Positions 1-10,538 of a stretch of 31,024 bases of DNA are shown here, one piece after another (position 1 is the first letter of the stretch; each line of letters begins with the position of its first letter). The notes beneath the pieces were generated by a model. It was given only the letters and a program-made list of their open reading frames with translations, was not told the origin of the DNA and made no database searches. This DNA is from Plakobranchus ocellatus (Eukaryota > Mollusca > Gastropoda > Plakobranchidae), in NCBI GenBank assembly GCA_019648995.1, contig BLXT01005660.1:143447-174470 (forward strand). Direction: 5' to 3'. The position numbers and the translations under genes are program-made.

Positions 1-178
1 CAAGCAGAGACATAAAAAGATAAGAGAGATTATGTCAGAAAGAGAGGCAGTCAGGAGCGAGAGAAAGAGAGAGAGGCAGACGAAAAGACGAATAGACAGC
101 CAGTAGGATAGAAGAGATAAACAGAGAGAAAGCAAAAAAGATAGAGCCCAAGGGAGAGAGACTGTAGAGTGAAAGAGA

Positions 179-256
<78 letters not shown>

Positions 257-810
257 GACAGAGGGACAGAGGTATGACAGAGATAGATAAAGAAAGAAAA
301 AGACAGTGTGTCACAGAGAAAGAGGCTAAAATTGAAATTGAAATTGAGAGAGAGGGACAGAGAGAGACGAAGAGACAAAAAGAGAAAGAAACAGCACGTC
401 TGAAATAATTGGCAACAGAGAAACATAAACAGTAGGACTGAAAGAGAATAATAGAGAGAGGAAGAAAATAAAGCGAAACAGAAAGTGGGAGAAAGTAGCA
501 GATGGGCAGAGGTAGACAAAGACTAAGAGAGAGAGAGTGGAAGGGAGAGGTGTGAGTGGGAGACTACAGACAAACAGAAAGATAGACAGAGAGAGAGATA
601 GAGAGAGAGAAAGAGAGAGAGGAGAAAGACACAGAGATGGCGATAGACACAGAGACAGAAAAGAGAAGGGGAAAGATAAAGAATGAGAAAGACAGACAGA
701 ATGAAAGAGGAAAGACACATTGAGAGGGAGATAGACAGAGACAAAGAGAAAGGAAGAGAAAAAAGTTAGGGTAGGATACAGAATGAGAGACAGAGAGAGA
801 AAAAAAGAAA
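1..810. repeat. GA-rich purine tract (degenerate microsatellite)
   Basis: The plus strand is almost entirely purine, with a pure (GA)n run at about 180-235, then GACA units and irregular GAGA/GAAA sequence. The long open frames here (arginine/glutamate-rich on plus, serine/leucine-rich on minus) are simple-repeat artefacts. The irregular parts, about 60-420, resemble the tract at 21276-22270 in the same order, for example the stretches around GACGAATAGACAGC, TGTCACAGAGA and GTCTGAAATAA. The tract therefore looks like a member of a dispersed repeat family, not just an isolated microsatellite. Confidence 0.9.
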
Positions 811-847
811 AAAAATAGATGTCAATATGTCAGGATATTTTATTGAA

Positions 848-880
<33 letters not shown>

Positions 881-3800
881 CACATACAATTTTTTTTTTT
901 TGCATTTTTTAATATTTATTAGCTTGATGATTTGGTTAGAAACAATAATGAAATTAGAACCAAATGTGTTTCCATAAGTCATTTTGCATCAAATGGGCCT
1001 CAAAATAATTTAAATAAAAATCTGCCTGACCCAACTTGCTACAACTGCAAAATGTAATTCATATAATATAGAATTCTTTTCTTTTTTTTGAATCCTTTAC
1101 CGGAAAAGTAAAGTGAAAAAATTTTGATTGATTTAAACAAATTTTAACACGTTTAGGAAATCATTTTATTGACTTGTAATCACAATAGGGGAGACAATGG
1201 CTTTTTAAAACAACTTAAGAATTTATACAGAATTATGCAAATAACACTATTAATGAAAACACTGAGCAAAAATGTTGATAGCTTTTCGCATCAATATATT
1301 GAATAAAAACTAATGACACTTTCTGGTTATAAGACACTTATTTAGAATTATCTAATATCTCTGATTTCGAAAGGATTTGGACTAAACTCAGTCTCTTATC
1401 ATGTCTCTTGCATCACGTTACATTAGGAAATTGCATAATTATGAAGCATCGTTTTTAATGAAATTGGTTTATGAAAGATTTAACCATCATGTATGCATAA
1501 CTGTACCTTTTTATCTTTTTACGTATAATCATATATTCCAATTAATAGGATTTTAGGTGTAACAATAGCTCAATGCCAATGTTTAACAAAGAATACAACT
1601 TATCCAGTCAAATAAAATAATGCAACGCATGATGAATTATTCACATTTTGCAGTATTTATCGCTTGACAAAAAAGGAAAAAAAAATTATTTCGAATATTT
1701 CTGAGATAAACAAGCAACCACATTCAATAAGGCTAAAAATTGAATGAAGTTTGAAACATTGCATCTTGCATAGGAAATATTTTTGTGCTATGCACTTCTC
1801 CAATAAAATTCTAAACACACAATACTTTGAGCTCAAAAGTAAACACTTTTTGATCAACAGATTTGTGTCAGCGATACAAAGTTATTATTATACCGTGCTT
1901 TATGCAAAATTATTCTTGGATAGGGAAAGAGGGTAAGATTTTAAAACAACAGAAAATTAGAAGCAAGAAAATAGATAGGACCTCTGATACATTTCGTTTC
2001 TAAGTTTATTAAAAAGATACTTTCGATAATTTGAGAGTTAATCAGAACGCAGACATTTTTTTTGCTTTCGAAAGTTAACATTTATACAGTACTGATGAAT
2101 TTAAGAATACATAGTGATCATAAAATACGACTTATCTTGGTTTACAAAAATATGGATAATCTTTTCTTTGTTGACAGCTGATATGCTGCTCAGACAGACA
2201 TAAGTTCTTGTATTTACTAACAATACTCACACAAGAAATACAAATTTGCGAACATATGAGTGCACACACACACACACACACACACTATCAAACATATCCA
2301 GAAGCCACATGGGCACGCACACCAGGTTGATGTCAAATTTTGCATCATGTCAATGACGGTTACTGGAATGAAACTGGGTAGAAAAAGCTTGCGCTTTGTT
2401 TTTTTTCTTTTACGTTTTCACAAAACAAATTTTACTCTAAACTTTATTTAGAAATTTGCGAGCGGGTGAGATTTGTCTTCATGATGATGTTTATTTTTTA
2501 TGCATTTTTTTATTGAAGTGTATAAAAGTTATTTGCCTTAGTGCCATAAATAAGATATAATATAGCTGGCCTCAAATCAAGAGCAGCGTCTTGGAAGCAC
2601 GAATAGAATAATCATTTATGTTTAAAGCATCATGTAAATCTCTGTTTAAGTAGTCATTGGGTTTATTTTCATTTTTTTTTCTATTAACACCGATAATTTT
2701 TCCAGCCTTGTTAGAAAACTAAATATTGAAAGTTGACAGAGAAAGTCCACTAAGAAAGTAAGTAATTTTGTAATGCTTTCACATACACTAACGCTGCCGT
2801 ACCTATATGAAAAGAAGTACGTCCATGAACTTAACACTGACTTACTTGAATTTTTTTTGTCAACAACATATATTTAAGTATTCTATATTGTGAAACCTTT
2901 GTTATTTCTCTTCAGTTTTCAATTTTCGCACTCAAAATCAACAACATCCAACATGTAGTGTAATGTCCAACATGTTGGTCGTCATGCATGGATGTGAGCA
3001 TAATTTTTTTGTGACACTAAACTTGATCTATTTGTTTGAATATATCTCAATGTCTATAATGCCTACATGTGTAATAAGTTAGATATACATCTTAATTTAC
3101 AGAAAACTATTTTAATGTAAATGGTAAGTTAGATTTAGGTCTACATTACATCAATTATAAATTTTTATGCATATGAATGTGTTAGATTTAGGCCTTCAAT
3201 TGACGAATAGCTTTTTGTATATTTGTTGAGGATTTATGCTTAAATTTAATCATTCATGTGTTTTTAAATTTCTTTCACGGGAAATTGTTTCATGAATCGA
3301 GTTAGATCTAGTCAATATAAGTGATGGTATTATCAGTTTTTATGGTTAAGACAATAGTTACAAGGTGTAAGCATTTTCTTTGTTGTTGTCCGTTTGTCTA
3401 TGGAAAGCCATCGAGTTGTACTTTCTACATATATCACTCAATCAAGTAATGAGTGTAGATACCGTTGAGGCTGATACGGACCAACGCATTGCGGAAACGT
3501 AATTTTTATGTTAACAGTAAATAACTGACTTTTTTATGATAGCTTTTTAACACCAACCTACCTATTTAATAAATGCTGAGCATATTCACCCTAAATGAAC
3601 CTATTAATCTTGTTGATATGAGCTTTTAAAAGACATTAATATATGTATTTGCCACTGTGGCCTTTGTGAAAAGATCAAAATTTAAAACCATGATTCTCAC
3701 TCAATATATTTGATGCGACGAAATTTTTCAGCTACAATTTTTCTTCTTATTGTTTTTTTTCACTTTTTGAAAGACCATGTTTAACATGAATAAAAATCTT

Positions 3801-5499
3801 GGCAAATGTCCACTTGTGTGGTTTTTTCCATTCCTAATCGTCTGTGAAAGGTATGAAACTATTGGTATAATTTCTTTTGACGTTGCATCTGGGTGTCTTC
3901 TTCTTGAGAGAAAACTAAATTCTCTGTTTGTAGCCAAATCTATAGGAAAGCAACTGCATAATATCAATACGCACACTCAAATATTGCAATAATACTTCAC
4001 GTCCAATACATGTGACAATCGTCACTTATGAGGGGTTAATAGATCCCCAAAATTGACCAAATAAGATTTTTTTTCATTCTAGATTGAAAAAAAGCGTTAA
4101 AATCTAATGCAATCAAAATAATGCTAGTTTTATTGTATGTAACTTCATGAATATAGTCTATTCTAGTATAGTTTTTGTATATCAACGTAAGCTCGACAGC
4201 TGTTGAAAATAATTAGATTTATTTAGAGATACTACACACCATGTGGTAAAATTTGTTTTCGAGGAGGTCGCAACAAGATTTACGGCCTTCCTTTTAAAAA
4301 AAGTCATCCACAAAGTCATCACTAAGCAAAAGACCCTTTGTTTTCTAAATTGCCGTTCGGAAAGACTGTAAGTGCTATTGCACAAAAGCTAAAAGATGTA
4401 TTATTAGTTGAACCGCATAAGCATATGAGCATTATCTTAAAATATTTGCCTGCCAAGAATTTCATCAAATATATAAAGAATAACAAAGTAAATGCATTTT
4501 GCGTTTGTCCATTTTAATTGCAATTTTAGACACGACTCTTTGCCTTTTTACCGTAATTTAAAAAAAAGTCGTAGAGTCAGCGGAAGCGGATTTAAAGCGT
4601 TGTCGCCGTTTTTTTATTTTACTTTTCGACATTGATCTAAATTAACACAGGTTTTATTCACAAAACGTGAGACTACGTGTCGTAACGCTGTTAATCCTAT
4701 AATTATACATGTCTAAAAAATGTTTATTTTATATTACAGATCGTTTTGACTGAACAAGGTGGAGTTGACTTCACATGTACACAAACGATTTTAATTAATT
4801 TGCCCTGCTTATGTTTTTTGTTATGTTGTTGTATATTTTTGTTTGTGTGTATAATTTGCCACGTTCTACCCTTTAGTGTCCATATATTTGGCCTGTTACA
4901 GACCAAAGACTTTATGATAAGATCTGTTTAAAATTTCATGACCAAAATTACATAAGAATTATGAAGGGATCAAACCATAAATAGAGCCTTCTAAAAGAAA
5001 AATGAAGACCCCCTTGTCTAATGTCTACATGTCTTGCAAACTTAAAGGTGTATCTCAGGAGCTACCACTGTTGTGACAATTTTTTTTGGTCTTAAATCAT
5101 AGATCAAATTATAACAAATTACTCTCATTAAAGAAAAAATTCTATATTTAATCCTTTAATTTACAACTATGTGGAAACATAAGAAATTTCAGAAACAAAC
5201 TTTTTAATGGTGAAAAGTGTAATAATTCCAGAAAAGAATAATTCTATCAGCAAGCAGAAAAAGTTATATTGTAGTTATCTGGTTATTGTTTTGGCTTCCA
5301 AACCACAGACTACAAAATTTTTAATGCATTTGCTCCAAATAAAACCGAATATAAAACACTGTTGAAATCTCAGTTCAAAATTCGTGCCCTTTAAAATTTT
5401 GATCTGCTTGAAAACAAAAAATATAGACAGAATCTTTTTAATCTCACTCCACGAGATAATACAATCCTTCCTTCTTCCCTTGAACGCTTTGATCATTTT
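811..5499. other. AT-rich non-coding stretch
   Basis: No gene is recognised. Contents seen: a (TA)n run at about 850-872, a (CA)n run at 2263-2285, a perfect 12-bp palindrome CCAACATGTTGG at 2967-2978, and loosely repeated GTTAGATTTAGG-like motifs at about 3075-3310. The open frames are short (82 codons or fewer), AT-rich, without recognisable domains or convincing splice sites. The last few hundred bases, about 4900-5499, lie just beyond the retroelement. I searched them by eye for the missing 3' LTR and did not find it. Confidence 0.6.
2263..2285. repeat. (CA)n microsatellite
   Basis: About eleven uninterrupted CA units following GTG. Confidence 0.95.
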
Positions 5500-6300
5500 C
5501 AGTTTGTCACTTTATCTCATGCTCATTTCGTTTCCATTGACCGTTCGTCTCATGCTCCACTCCCTTGGACATCAAAGTTGTATACTTGCAAAGCTAAAGC
5601 CCATCTCATTATTCTAGGACTATCAAACTTCGCAGCATTCTAAAACTGTAAAGCACCATGATCTGTCTGTAGGATAAACAAAGTTCCGTAAAGATAAAGT
5701 GAAAACTTCTTCACTCCCCACAGAGCTTCTCTCTCAGTCACTGAATACTTTTAAAGCGTCCTTACAATAAGTAAAACTTGGAAATCTTTGTTAAGTTGTA
5801 AGAGCTTTTTATTCAACCTTATTGACAAAAATCCCAAACCAGCGAGAGCGAGTCTTTCTACTTTCACTTTTTCTTTTTGGGTCAACGTCACAACAAAACA
5901 AACTAAATTACGAAACATGGAAAATAATAAAAGGAGAACTACAGTAAGGAGGATATGAAACATGATAAGGTCATTATGAGTGATATCGCTACACTTTCTC
6001 TCCCTATCGGTCAATTTTTGCTAGCGTAAGCTACCGGGAATAGCGTACCCTCATTCTCCTGCACGAGAGCAGCGCCTACTCCTCGATCAGATGCATCTGT
6101 TCTGAGGACGAACTTTTTGTTGACATTGGGCAACTGTAGGACCGGCTTGGGCGTCACTGCAACTTTCAACGAGTTGTAAGCTCTCTCCTGGTTGTCACCC
6201 CGGTTCACAATGATAGTCTGGTCTTTGCGCACCAAGTCCGAAAGAGGGATAGAAACCGCAGCAAAATTCGGTACAAACTCTTTGTAGTAGCCAATCAGTC
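5500..6300 (-). pseudogene. RNase H domain of the retroelement, interrupted
   Basis: The N-terminal part, about 6300-5998, carries the RT-RNase H connection (FLGLIGYYKEFVPNF) and the first RNase H catalytic region, FVLRTDASDRGVGAAL, with the TDAS aspartate. A frameshift at about 6011 follows AYASKN, and the LTDRER segment is in the next frame. A 241-bp insertion interrupts at 5752-5992. Homology resumes at 5751 and runs to about 5500 with YSVTEREALWGVKKF, a YLYG motif, LQTDHGALQF with the catalytic TDH, then a stop and RIMRWALALQVYNF. Together these are the typical order of a gypsy-type RNase H. Several stops follow and the domain fades at about 5500. Confidence 0.85.
5752..5992. mobile_element. 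241-bp nested insertion with ACTTT target duplication
   Basis: The RNase H reading frame is continuous if this block is removed. The block is flanked by ACTTT at 5747-5751 and again at 5993-5997, as expected for a 5-bp target-site duplication. No coding domain, tRNA-like promoter box or clear poly(A) tail is visible. The ends (TAAAGCGTCC on the left, GATATCGCTAC on the right) share only a weak AGCG-containing inverted similarity. A non-autonomous element of unknown class is the simplest explanation. Confidence 0.65.
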
Positions 6301-7105
6301 CTAAAAACGCCCTAATCTCTCTCTTTGTCTTGGGTCCTGGGGCATTCCTAACCTCAACATTTCGTCCTGGAGACCAATTGCACCTCGACCCAGACTGTGT
6401 CCTAAAAAACCAATAGTCCTTGATCCAAGCAAGCACTTAACTGGCCTTACAGTAAAGCTGGCCTCCTGAAGACGCTTGAATAGTTCACTTAGTGTCTTTA
6501 CGTGGGCTTCCCAGGTCTCCGTATGAATCAACAGATCATCAATATAATCCACCACGTTGTCCATTCCACACAGCAGTTTCTTCACAGCAAGAGTCAGGGT
6601 GCCGTGGAATTCATCATCCCCAATGGCATCCTTAGTGACAGTCCATCGTCACAAACGCCGTCTTCGTAATGTCCTCCTTCCGTACGGGGACCTGCCAGTA
6701 GCCTTTATTATGGTCGATCTTTGAGAAGTACTGGTCCTTCTTCATACCCTGGAAAATGTCTGCCGGTGGTGTCTCAGGTTGAGGGTCGAAAATGGTAAGT
6801 TTATTTAGCTGTCTGTAGTCGATGCACACACGATTCGTACCATCCTTCTTTTTGACAACTACCACAGGAGAAGCGTAAGTGGAAGAACTCTTCCTGATGA
6901 CCCTCAGGTATTCCATCTCTCTGAGTTCAGCGCGTAGAGTTTGCCTCATCGCGTAAGGCACAGGGTACGGGCGTTGACGCACAGGAGTTGATGACGTCAG
7001 CTCAATGTAATGTTCCTCTGTCGACACTGTACCAGGGCGATCGCTAAAGATGGAAACGTACGTTAAAGCTATATCCTCCAGCTGTCTACGTGGATCCAGG
7101 GTCAG
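6300..7105 (-). pseudogene. Reverse transcriptase of the retroelement
   Basis: It begins right after the TAA that ends the integrase frame, with the N-terminal region YVSIFSDRPGTVSTEEHYIE and PYPVPYAMRQTL, then ASPVVVVKKKDGTNRVCIDYRQLN. The palm motif A survives as YFSKIDHNKGYWQ with its aspartate, and motif C as VVDYIDDLLIHT with YIDD intact. Between them the motif-B region (RMPLGMMNSTA) lies in another frame, so there are frameshifts at about 6630-6640 and 6605, with a stop between. A further frameshift at about 6370 separates FLGHSLGRGAIGLQDE from the KREIRAFLGL connection. The catalytic residues are largely kept, which suggests decay is not ancient, but no active enzyme could be made. Confidence 0.92.
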
Positions 7106-7470
7106 TTAATCACCATAAATGATGTCGTTGACAGTCTCCTCTCTGTCCCACCCACCTAACTCAGGTAGAGCTTCATAGTCACTGTCGTTGAAGTGTTCAC
7201 CTTCGAGGTCTTCAATGACAGTTACACTTGCAGCGGGTATAGCGGAGCTGCTCGTTGGCGGCCCTTCATCAGTAGTTGCTTGGATGGTGTCCTGGTCACG
7301 GGCGATGTACCCCTTCAACAAGTTGACATGAAAGGTTTTCTCCTTACCTCCCATGTTGATCCGGTAATCGTTGATCCCCACGGTCGCCACAATTTCAAAC
7401 GGCCCCTTCCACTGCATCAGGAGTTCTCTCGAATCCGTCGGCAGCAGGACTAATACCTTCTCTCCCACAG
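7106..7470 (-). pseudogene. Integrase C-terminal GPY/F module and linker to RT
   Basis: The frame contains GEKVLVLLPTDSRELLMQWKGPFEIV and then NDYRINMGGKEKTFHVNLLKGY, the classic GPY/F (KGPF...Y.I) module at the end of Ty3/gypsy integrases. An acidic linker of about 55 residues follows and ends at a TAA at 7106-7108. RT begins in the same frame just after this stop. This single-frame junction is the key evidence for the integrase-then-RT order. Confidence 0.9.
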
Positions 7471-8460
7471 AGAACTTTCTGCGCTTCGCAGTCCAGTCAT
7501 AGTAGTGCTTCTGCCGTCCTTGGGCCTTTCCCAGTTCTCACGAGCTATCTTGAGGGTCTCGTCGAGGCGTTCGCTAAGATTCAAGACGTATTCATAACTT
7601 GATTTCACATCTGGTTCTTCGATCTCCCATACAGCAACTCGAATGGGGCAAAGTGCGTAGACTCTTGTGGCACCTCTCTGTAGGCAAACAGAAGAGGGTT
7701 GGTGTACCGGTGCCACTGTCGAGGTTGCTCACTGCACAGGCGACGAAGGCAGGTCTTCAGGGTCGCGTTAAACCTATCCACCAGTCCGTTGCACATCGGG
7801 TGGTACGGGGTTGTGGTTTTCTGTTTGATGCCAAGAGACGGCAGACCTCCTTCATGCAGTATGATATAAAATGCGTTCCCTGGTCACTCAGCACCTCCTC
7901 TGGGACACCCAGTCGGCTGTAGATGTCTGCCAGTGCCTCTGCCACAGATTCCGTGTCGATCTTGTGTAACGGAACCGCCTCGGCAAACTTGTGGCGTAGT
8001 CCACTAGCGTCAGGATGAACCTGTGTCCTGCTTCACTTGGTGGGTTTATAGGACCTACTAAGTCTATCGCCACTTTGTCAAATGGAGTATCAATCAGGCA
8101 CAGTACCTTTCTTCACAGTCCGCTGGCACACGTCACTCGAACGGCAGTACCTCATCATGTCGCCATCTACTCCGGGCCAGTAGAAATTGCTCTTCCGTTC
8201 TCCTGATCCCAAGATGCGCTCCATTAATAGAACCGACATCCCATATCCCCGCAGCGGCTTGGGTATCACCACCTGCTTCACATCCACATTACATCCAAGA
8301 TCCTCATACCGATGGTACACGATGCCCCTCGCCTTCTCAAAGGAAACGACTTTCCCTCCTCTCCGCCAAGTTCTTCCAGCATCTACCAGTGCCAGTATTC
8401 TTGGGTCCTCTTTCTGGAGTCTGATCAACTGCTCGCGATCAACTCCTACGTGCCTCCGTT
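7450..8460 (-). pseudogene. Integrase zinc-binding and catalytic core, frameshifted
   Basis: The zinc finger region ends FYWPGVDGDMMRYCRSSDVC; one of the CxxC cysteines appears as Ser, and the histidine stretch (HLGIRRTEE) survives only in a different frame. Core segments follow: AIDLVGPINPPSEAGHRFIL with the first catalytic Asp, LSDQGTHF with the second, and MCNGLVDRFNATLKT, where family members normally have Glu (VERFN) and this copy has Asp. FAYREVPQES and FELLYGR are also present. Frameshifts fall at about 8090 (with a small deletion), 7990, 7830 and 7620 (with a probable deletion after LLYGR). Confidence 0.92.
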
Positions 8461-8882
8461 TCGCGCTTCGCTGTCGCCCTGGTCATCGCCGCACCCACCA
8501 TCAGAGACATGTCGGGGTCCTCCAGGCTCCTAGCTCCTTCCACATTCTCAACGATGACATCACAGATGGCGTCCGGGATTCACAACACCTTCACTTCTCC
8601 ACTAATGAAAGGCGTCCTCAAGCTGATGACTGTCGTCTATACCAACAGCGCAGTGTTGTCTATCCTCAGCAGTAGACAGCAGTCACCAGTCAGTTGACTC
8701 GCGTCGACCAGTTAAGACAGGCAAACCAAGACTCCTAGTCTTCTCCGGATCTCTCAGAGCAGCACAGTTCGTCATCACAGGTACAGACTTCCCATTGGCC
8801 AGTTTCAGCATACCACCTTCCACCTCACTCTGAAGATCGTCCGTCACCTCCATCGTGGGGCCCTCCCCAGGTTCCTCACTTC
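8430..8882 (-). pseudogene. Aspartic protease region, active site lost
   Basis: A frame following gag contains MLKLANGKSVPVMTNCAALR and SLGLPVLTGRR, which fit the N-terminal part of the protease region of this kind of element. It then stops. A second frame resumes with SQLTGDCCLLLRIDNTALLV, and a third part contains FISGEVKVL and DVIVENVEGA. The D-T/S-G catalytic motif that should lie between the first two parts is absent, consistent with an internal deletion near 8700. Assignment rests on position between gag and integrase and on segment order; similarity of each piece is modest. Confidence 0.65.
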
Positions 8883-9913
8883 AGCTGTATTCACCTCAGT
8901 CGTCTTCACTACCACTCCCGCACTAGCCTTCTTCGTGGTACTATCCACAGCTGTGCAGTACCGAGCGATATGTCCGGTCTTCTTGTACTTGAAGCACGAC
9001 CTCTGGTCAGCCACGCTCGTCTTCGCCTCCCCTGCACGTTGTCTACCGTCAAACTTCTTCTCTGGTTCAAGCGGCCGCACAGAGTCCATTCGAGGTCGAG
9101 CATTACCCTGAGACACTTTGCGAGGTTGATCACACAACTTCCTATTTATGGCCTTTAGAAACAAATCTGCCTCCTTTGCAACTCTTTCAAGTGTAGGTAG
9201 GTCTTTCTCACGCAAGCTCGTAGCTAGATCTTCTGGACATGCATCCATGAACTGTTCTCGCACTATAAAGTCCTTTAGTTTTTCATACGACTTATTCGTC
9301 TTAGAAAGCTCAATCCATCTATCCAAGTACATTACAATGCATACTATGAACATATCAGGGCTCTCACCTTCTGCTGGTTTGCATGTGCGAAACTTGCGAC
9401 GATAGCCATCCTCCGTCAGGTCATACCTCTTCATTAGAGCCTCTTTTACCTTGTCATAATGCTTTGCCTGTCAGCCGAAAGCCGCCCATAGTAATCCAAG
9501 GCACGTCCGGTTAGCAGCGCACAAAGCGATGATAACCATTTCTCCCTGGACCAGCCGTTACTTTCCGCAAATCTCTCAAACCTTGTCAGCCCAACGTCGA
9601 GGTCATCCCTCCCATCTTGAAAGTTAGGCAGTTTCGGGTCTTTGGTCCCTGTGTCGCTCGACCTCGCGCCGGTGCCGTCGGGTTCGTTCTTGACTATCCC
9701 AGCCTCAGTTTTTGCCTGTAACAGCTTCATCTTCGCATCTAGTTTCATCTTCTTCAACTCCAACCTTTCATTGCGATCAGCTTCTTCCTTCTTTTCTCTT
9801 TCCTGACGTTCAGCGTCTTTCTTCTCCTTCCTTTCCTCTGCAATTAGCTTAAACTCCTGTTTATTCCTCTCTCCTCTCACCTCGATATCCCAACAGGTCC
9901 GCTTACTTGACAA
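8844..9913 (-). pseudogene. gag polyprotein of the retroelement, frameshifted
   Basis: The N-terminal half (9913-9446) has a charged Lys/Glu coiled-coil-like stretch, then DPKLPNFQDGRDDLDVGLTR and FERFAESNGWSREKW, typical of capsid regions in gypsy elements with a SCAN-like fold. A frameshift at about 9455-9475 moves the rest into a second frame (9434-8844), with MKRYDLTEDGYRRKFR, GESPDMF and YLDRWIELSK. The zinc knuckle reads CFKYKKTGHIARYC: the second Cys of the CX2CX4HX4C pattern is Tyr, so the knuckle is broken. It ends at a TGA overlapping the start of the protease region in another frame. Confidence 0.9.
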
Positions 9914-9980
9914 TTTCCTCCATCGTAGCCATCGCCGATATTTCTAGATCTAACACACGATCTCACCTTCCAATCAGCTA

Positions 9981-9998
9981 TCTCGTCGGGGTTGCCAG
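9981..9998 (-). promoter_or_regulatory. Putative tRNA primer-binding site
   Basis: On the minus strand, just inside the LTR end (...TGTGACA, spacer TTC), the sequence TGGCAACCCCGACGAGAT begins with TGG, the complement of a tRNA CCA end. I could not assign the primer tRNA. The position is right for a PBS but a match was not tested. Confidence 0.5.
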
Positions 9999-10000
9999 AA

Positions 10001-10369
10001 TGTCACAAACACCAGAAATAAAAGGTAGATAATACCTCTGATGTGAGACTTTGAGTTCTTTAAATCTATATAGATCTAGATGAAAATAATGACAGGCTGG
10101 AGATTGCGTGAAAAACATTTAAAAAATGAGTCTATTTAACTCAACCGCAGGAAATCGAATCAAACAATATTCACATAGGCCGTCGGTAAAAAAAAAACAA
10201 AAAAAAACAACTAAATCTAGCTGTATGAATCTGCGTAATCGCTATTCAAGATATCGCTGCAATCTCTGTGATCTCTCTGAACTCAATACTTTCACAAATC
10301 TTCTCCCGGTATTTACACTTTTTCCAAACGTAACTCTACAAATTTCTGGAAATCTTTTCCTTAATGCAA

Positions 10370-10371
<2 letters not shown>
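10001..10371 (-). repeat. Truncated 5' LTR of the retroelement
   Basis: It starts (plus strand) TGTCACAAACACCAGAAATA and aligns with 25516-25963, including AATATTCACATAGGCCGTCG and CTTCTCCCGGTATTTA. Similarity stops exactly at AATGCAAGC, where a CTG run begins, so the outer part (about 240 bp by comparison with the complete LTR) is missing. On the minus strand the TATA-like site reads GTGTAAATA and the polyadenylation signal is AATAGA. Both are degraded compared with the solo LTR. It also lacks about 75 bp of CTCTGTG-rich sequence present in the other copy. Confidence 0.88.
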
Positions 10372-10444
<73 letters not shown>

Positions 10445-10538
10445 GCTAATGCCACTGCTACGACTACTATTACTATTACTGCTTCTGCTACTGCTACTGT
10501 TACTACTACTGTTGCTGCTACTGCTGCTGCTGCGACGC
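10371..10538. repeat. (CTG)n/(CTA)n microsatellite with degenerate CTN tail
   Basis: About fourteen CTG units (10371-10412), then about ten CTA units to 10443, then a degenerate CTN tail to 10538. The homopolymeric Ala/Thr/Cys/Tyr frames are artefacts. It lies immediately at the break of the truncated LTR. Confidence 0.95.

Larger units (their letters stand above)
5500..10371 (-). mobile_element. Decayed Ty3/gypsy LTR retrotransposon, Gmr1-like pol order
   Basis: Read on the minus strand the order is: 5' LTR remnant (10371-10001), a putative primer-binding site, gag (9913-8844), protease remnant, integrase with GPY/F module (about 8460-7109), reverse transcriptase (about 7105-6300) and RNase H (about 6300-5500). 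The integrase tail and RT lie in the same reading frame, separated by a single TAA at 7106-7108. The integrase-before-RT order is therefore native to the element and not a rearrangement. That order is known in the Gmr1-like group of Ty3/gypsy elements, originally described from deuterostomes. The copy is dead: at least eight frameshifts, several stops, a deleted protease active site, no identifiable 3' LTR and a nested insertion. A purine-rich stretch at about 5470-5486 (minus strand) could be a polypurine tract. Confidence 0.88.

Noticed and set aside
51..744. Long Ser/Leu-rich minus frames and Arg/Glu-rich plus frame
   Set aside because: Translations of (GA)n and related purine repeats; no signal beyond composition.
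4900..5499. Possible 3' LTR of the retroelement
   Set aside because: A purine tract followed by TGTATTATC sits where an LTR could start, but the sequence does not match the start of the complete LTR in this family.
7193..9405. Plus-strand frames across the retroelement, including a 162-codon one at 8187-8675
   Set aside because: Opposite the recognisable gag and pol coding strand; no domain of their own.
6011..10371. Idea that integrase before RT results from two nested or permuted elements
   Set aside because: The GPY/F module and RT are in the same frame with one stop between them and no LTR, PBS or other boundary.
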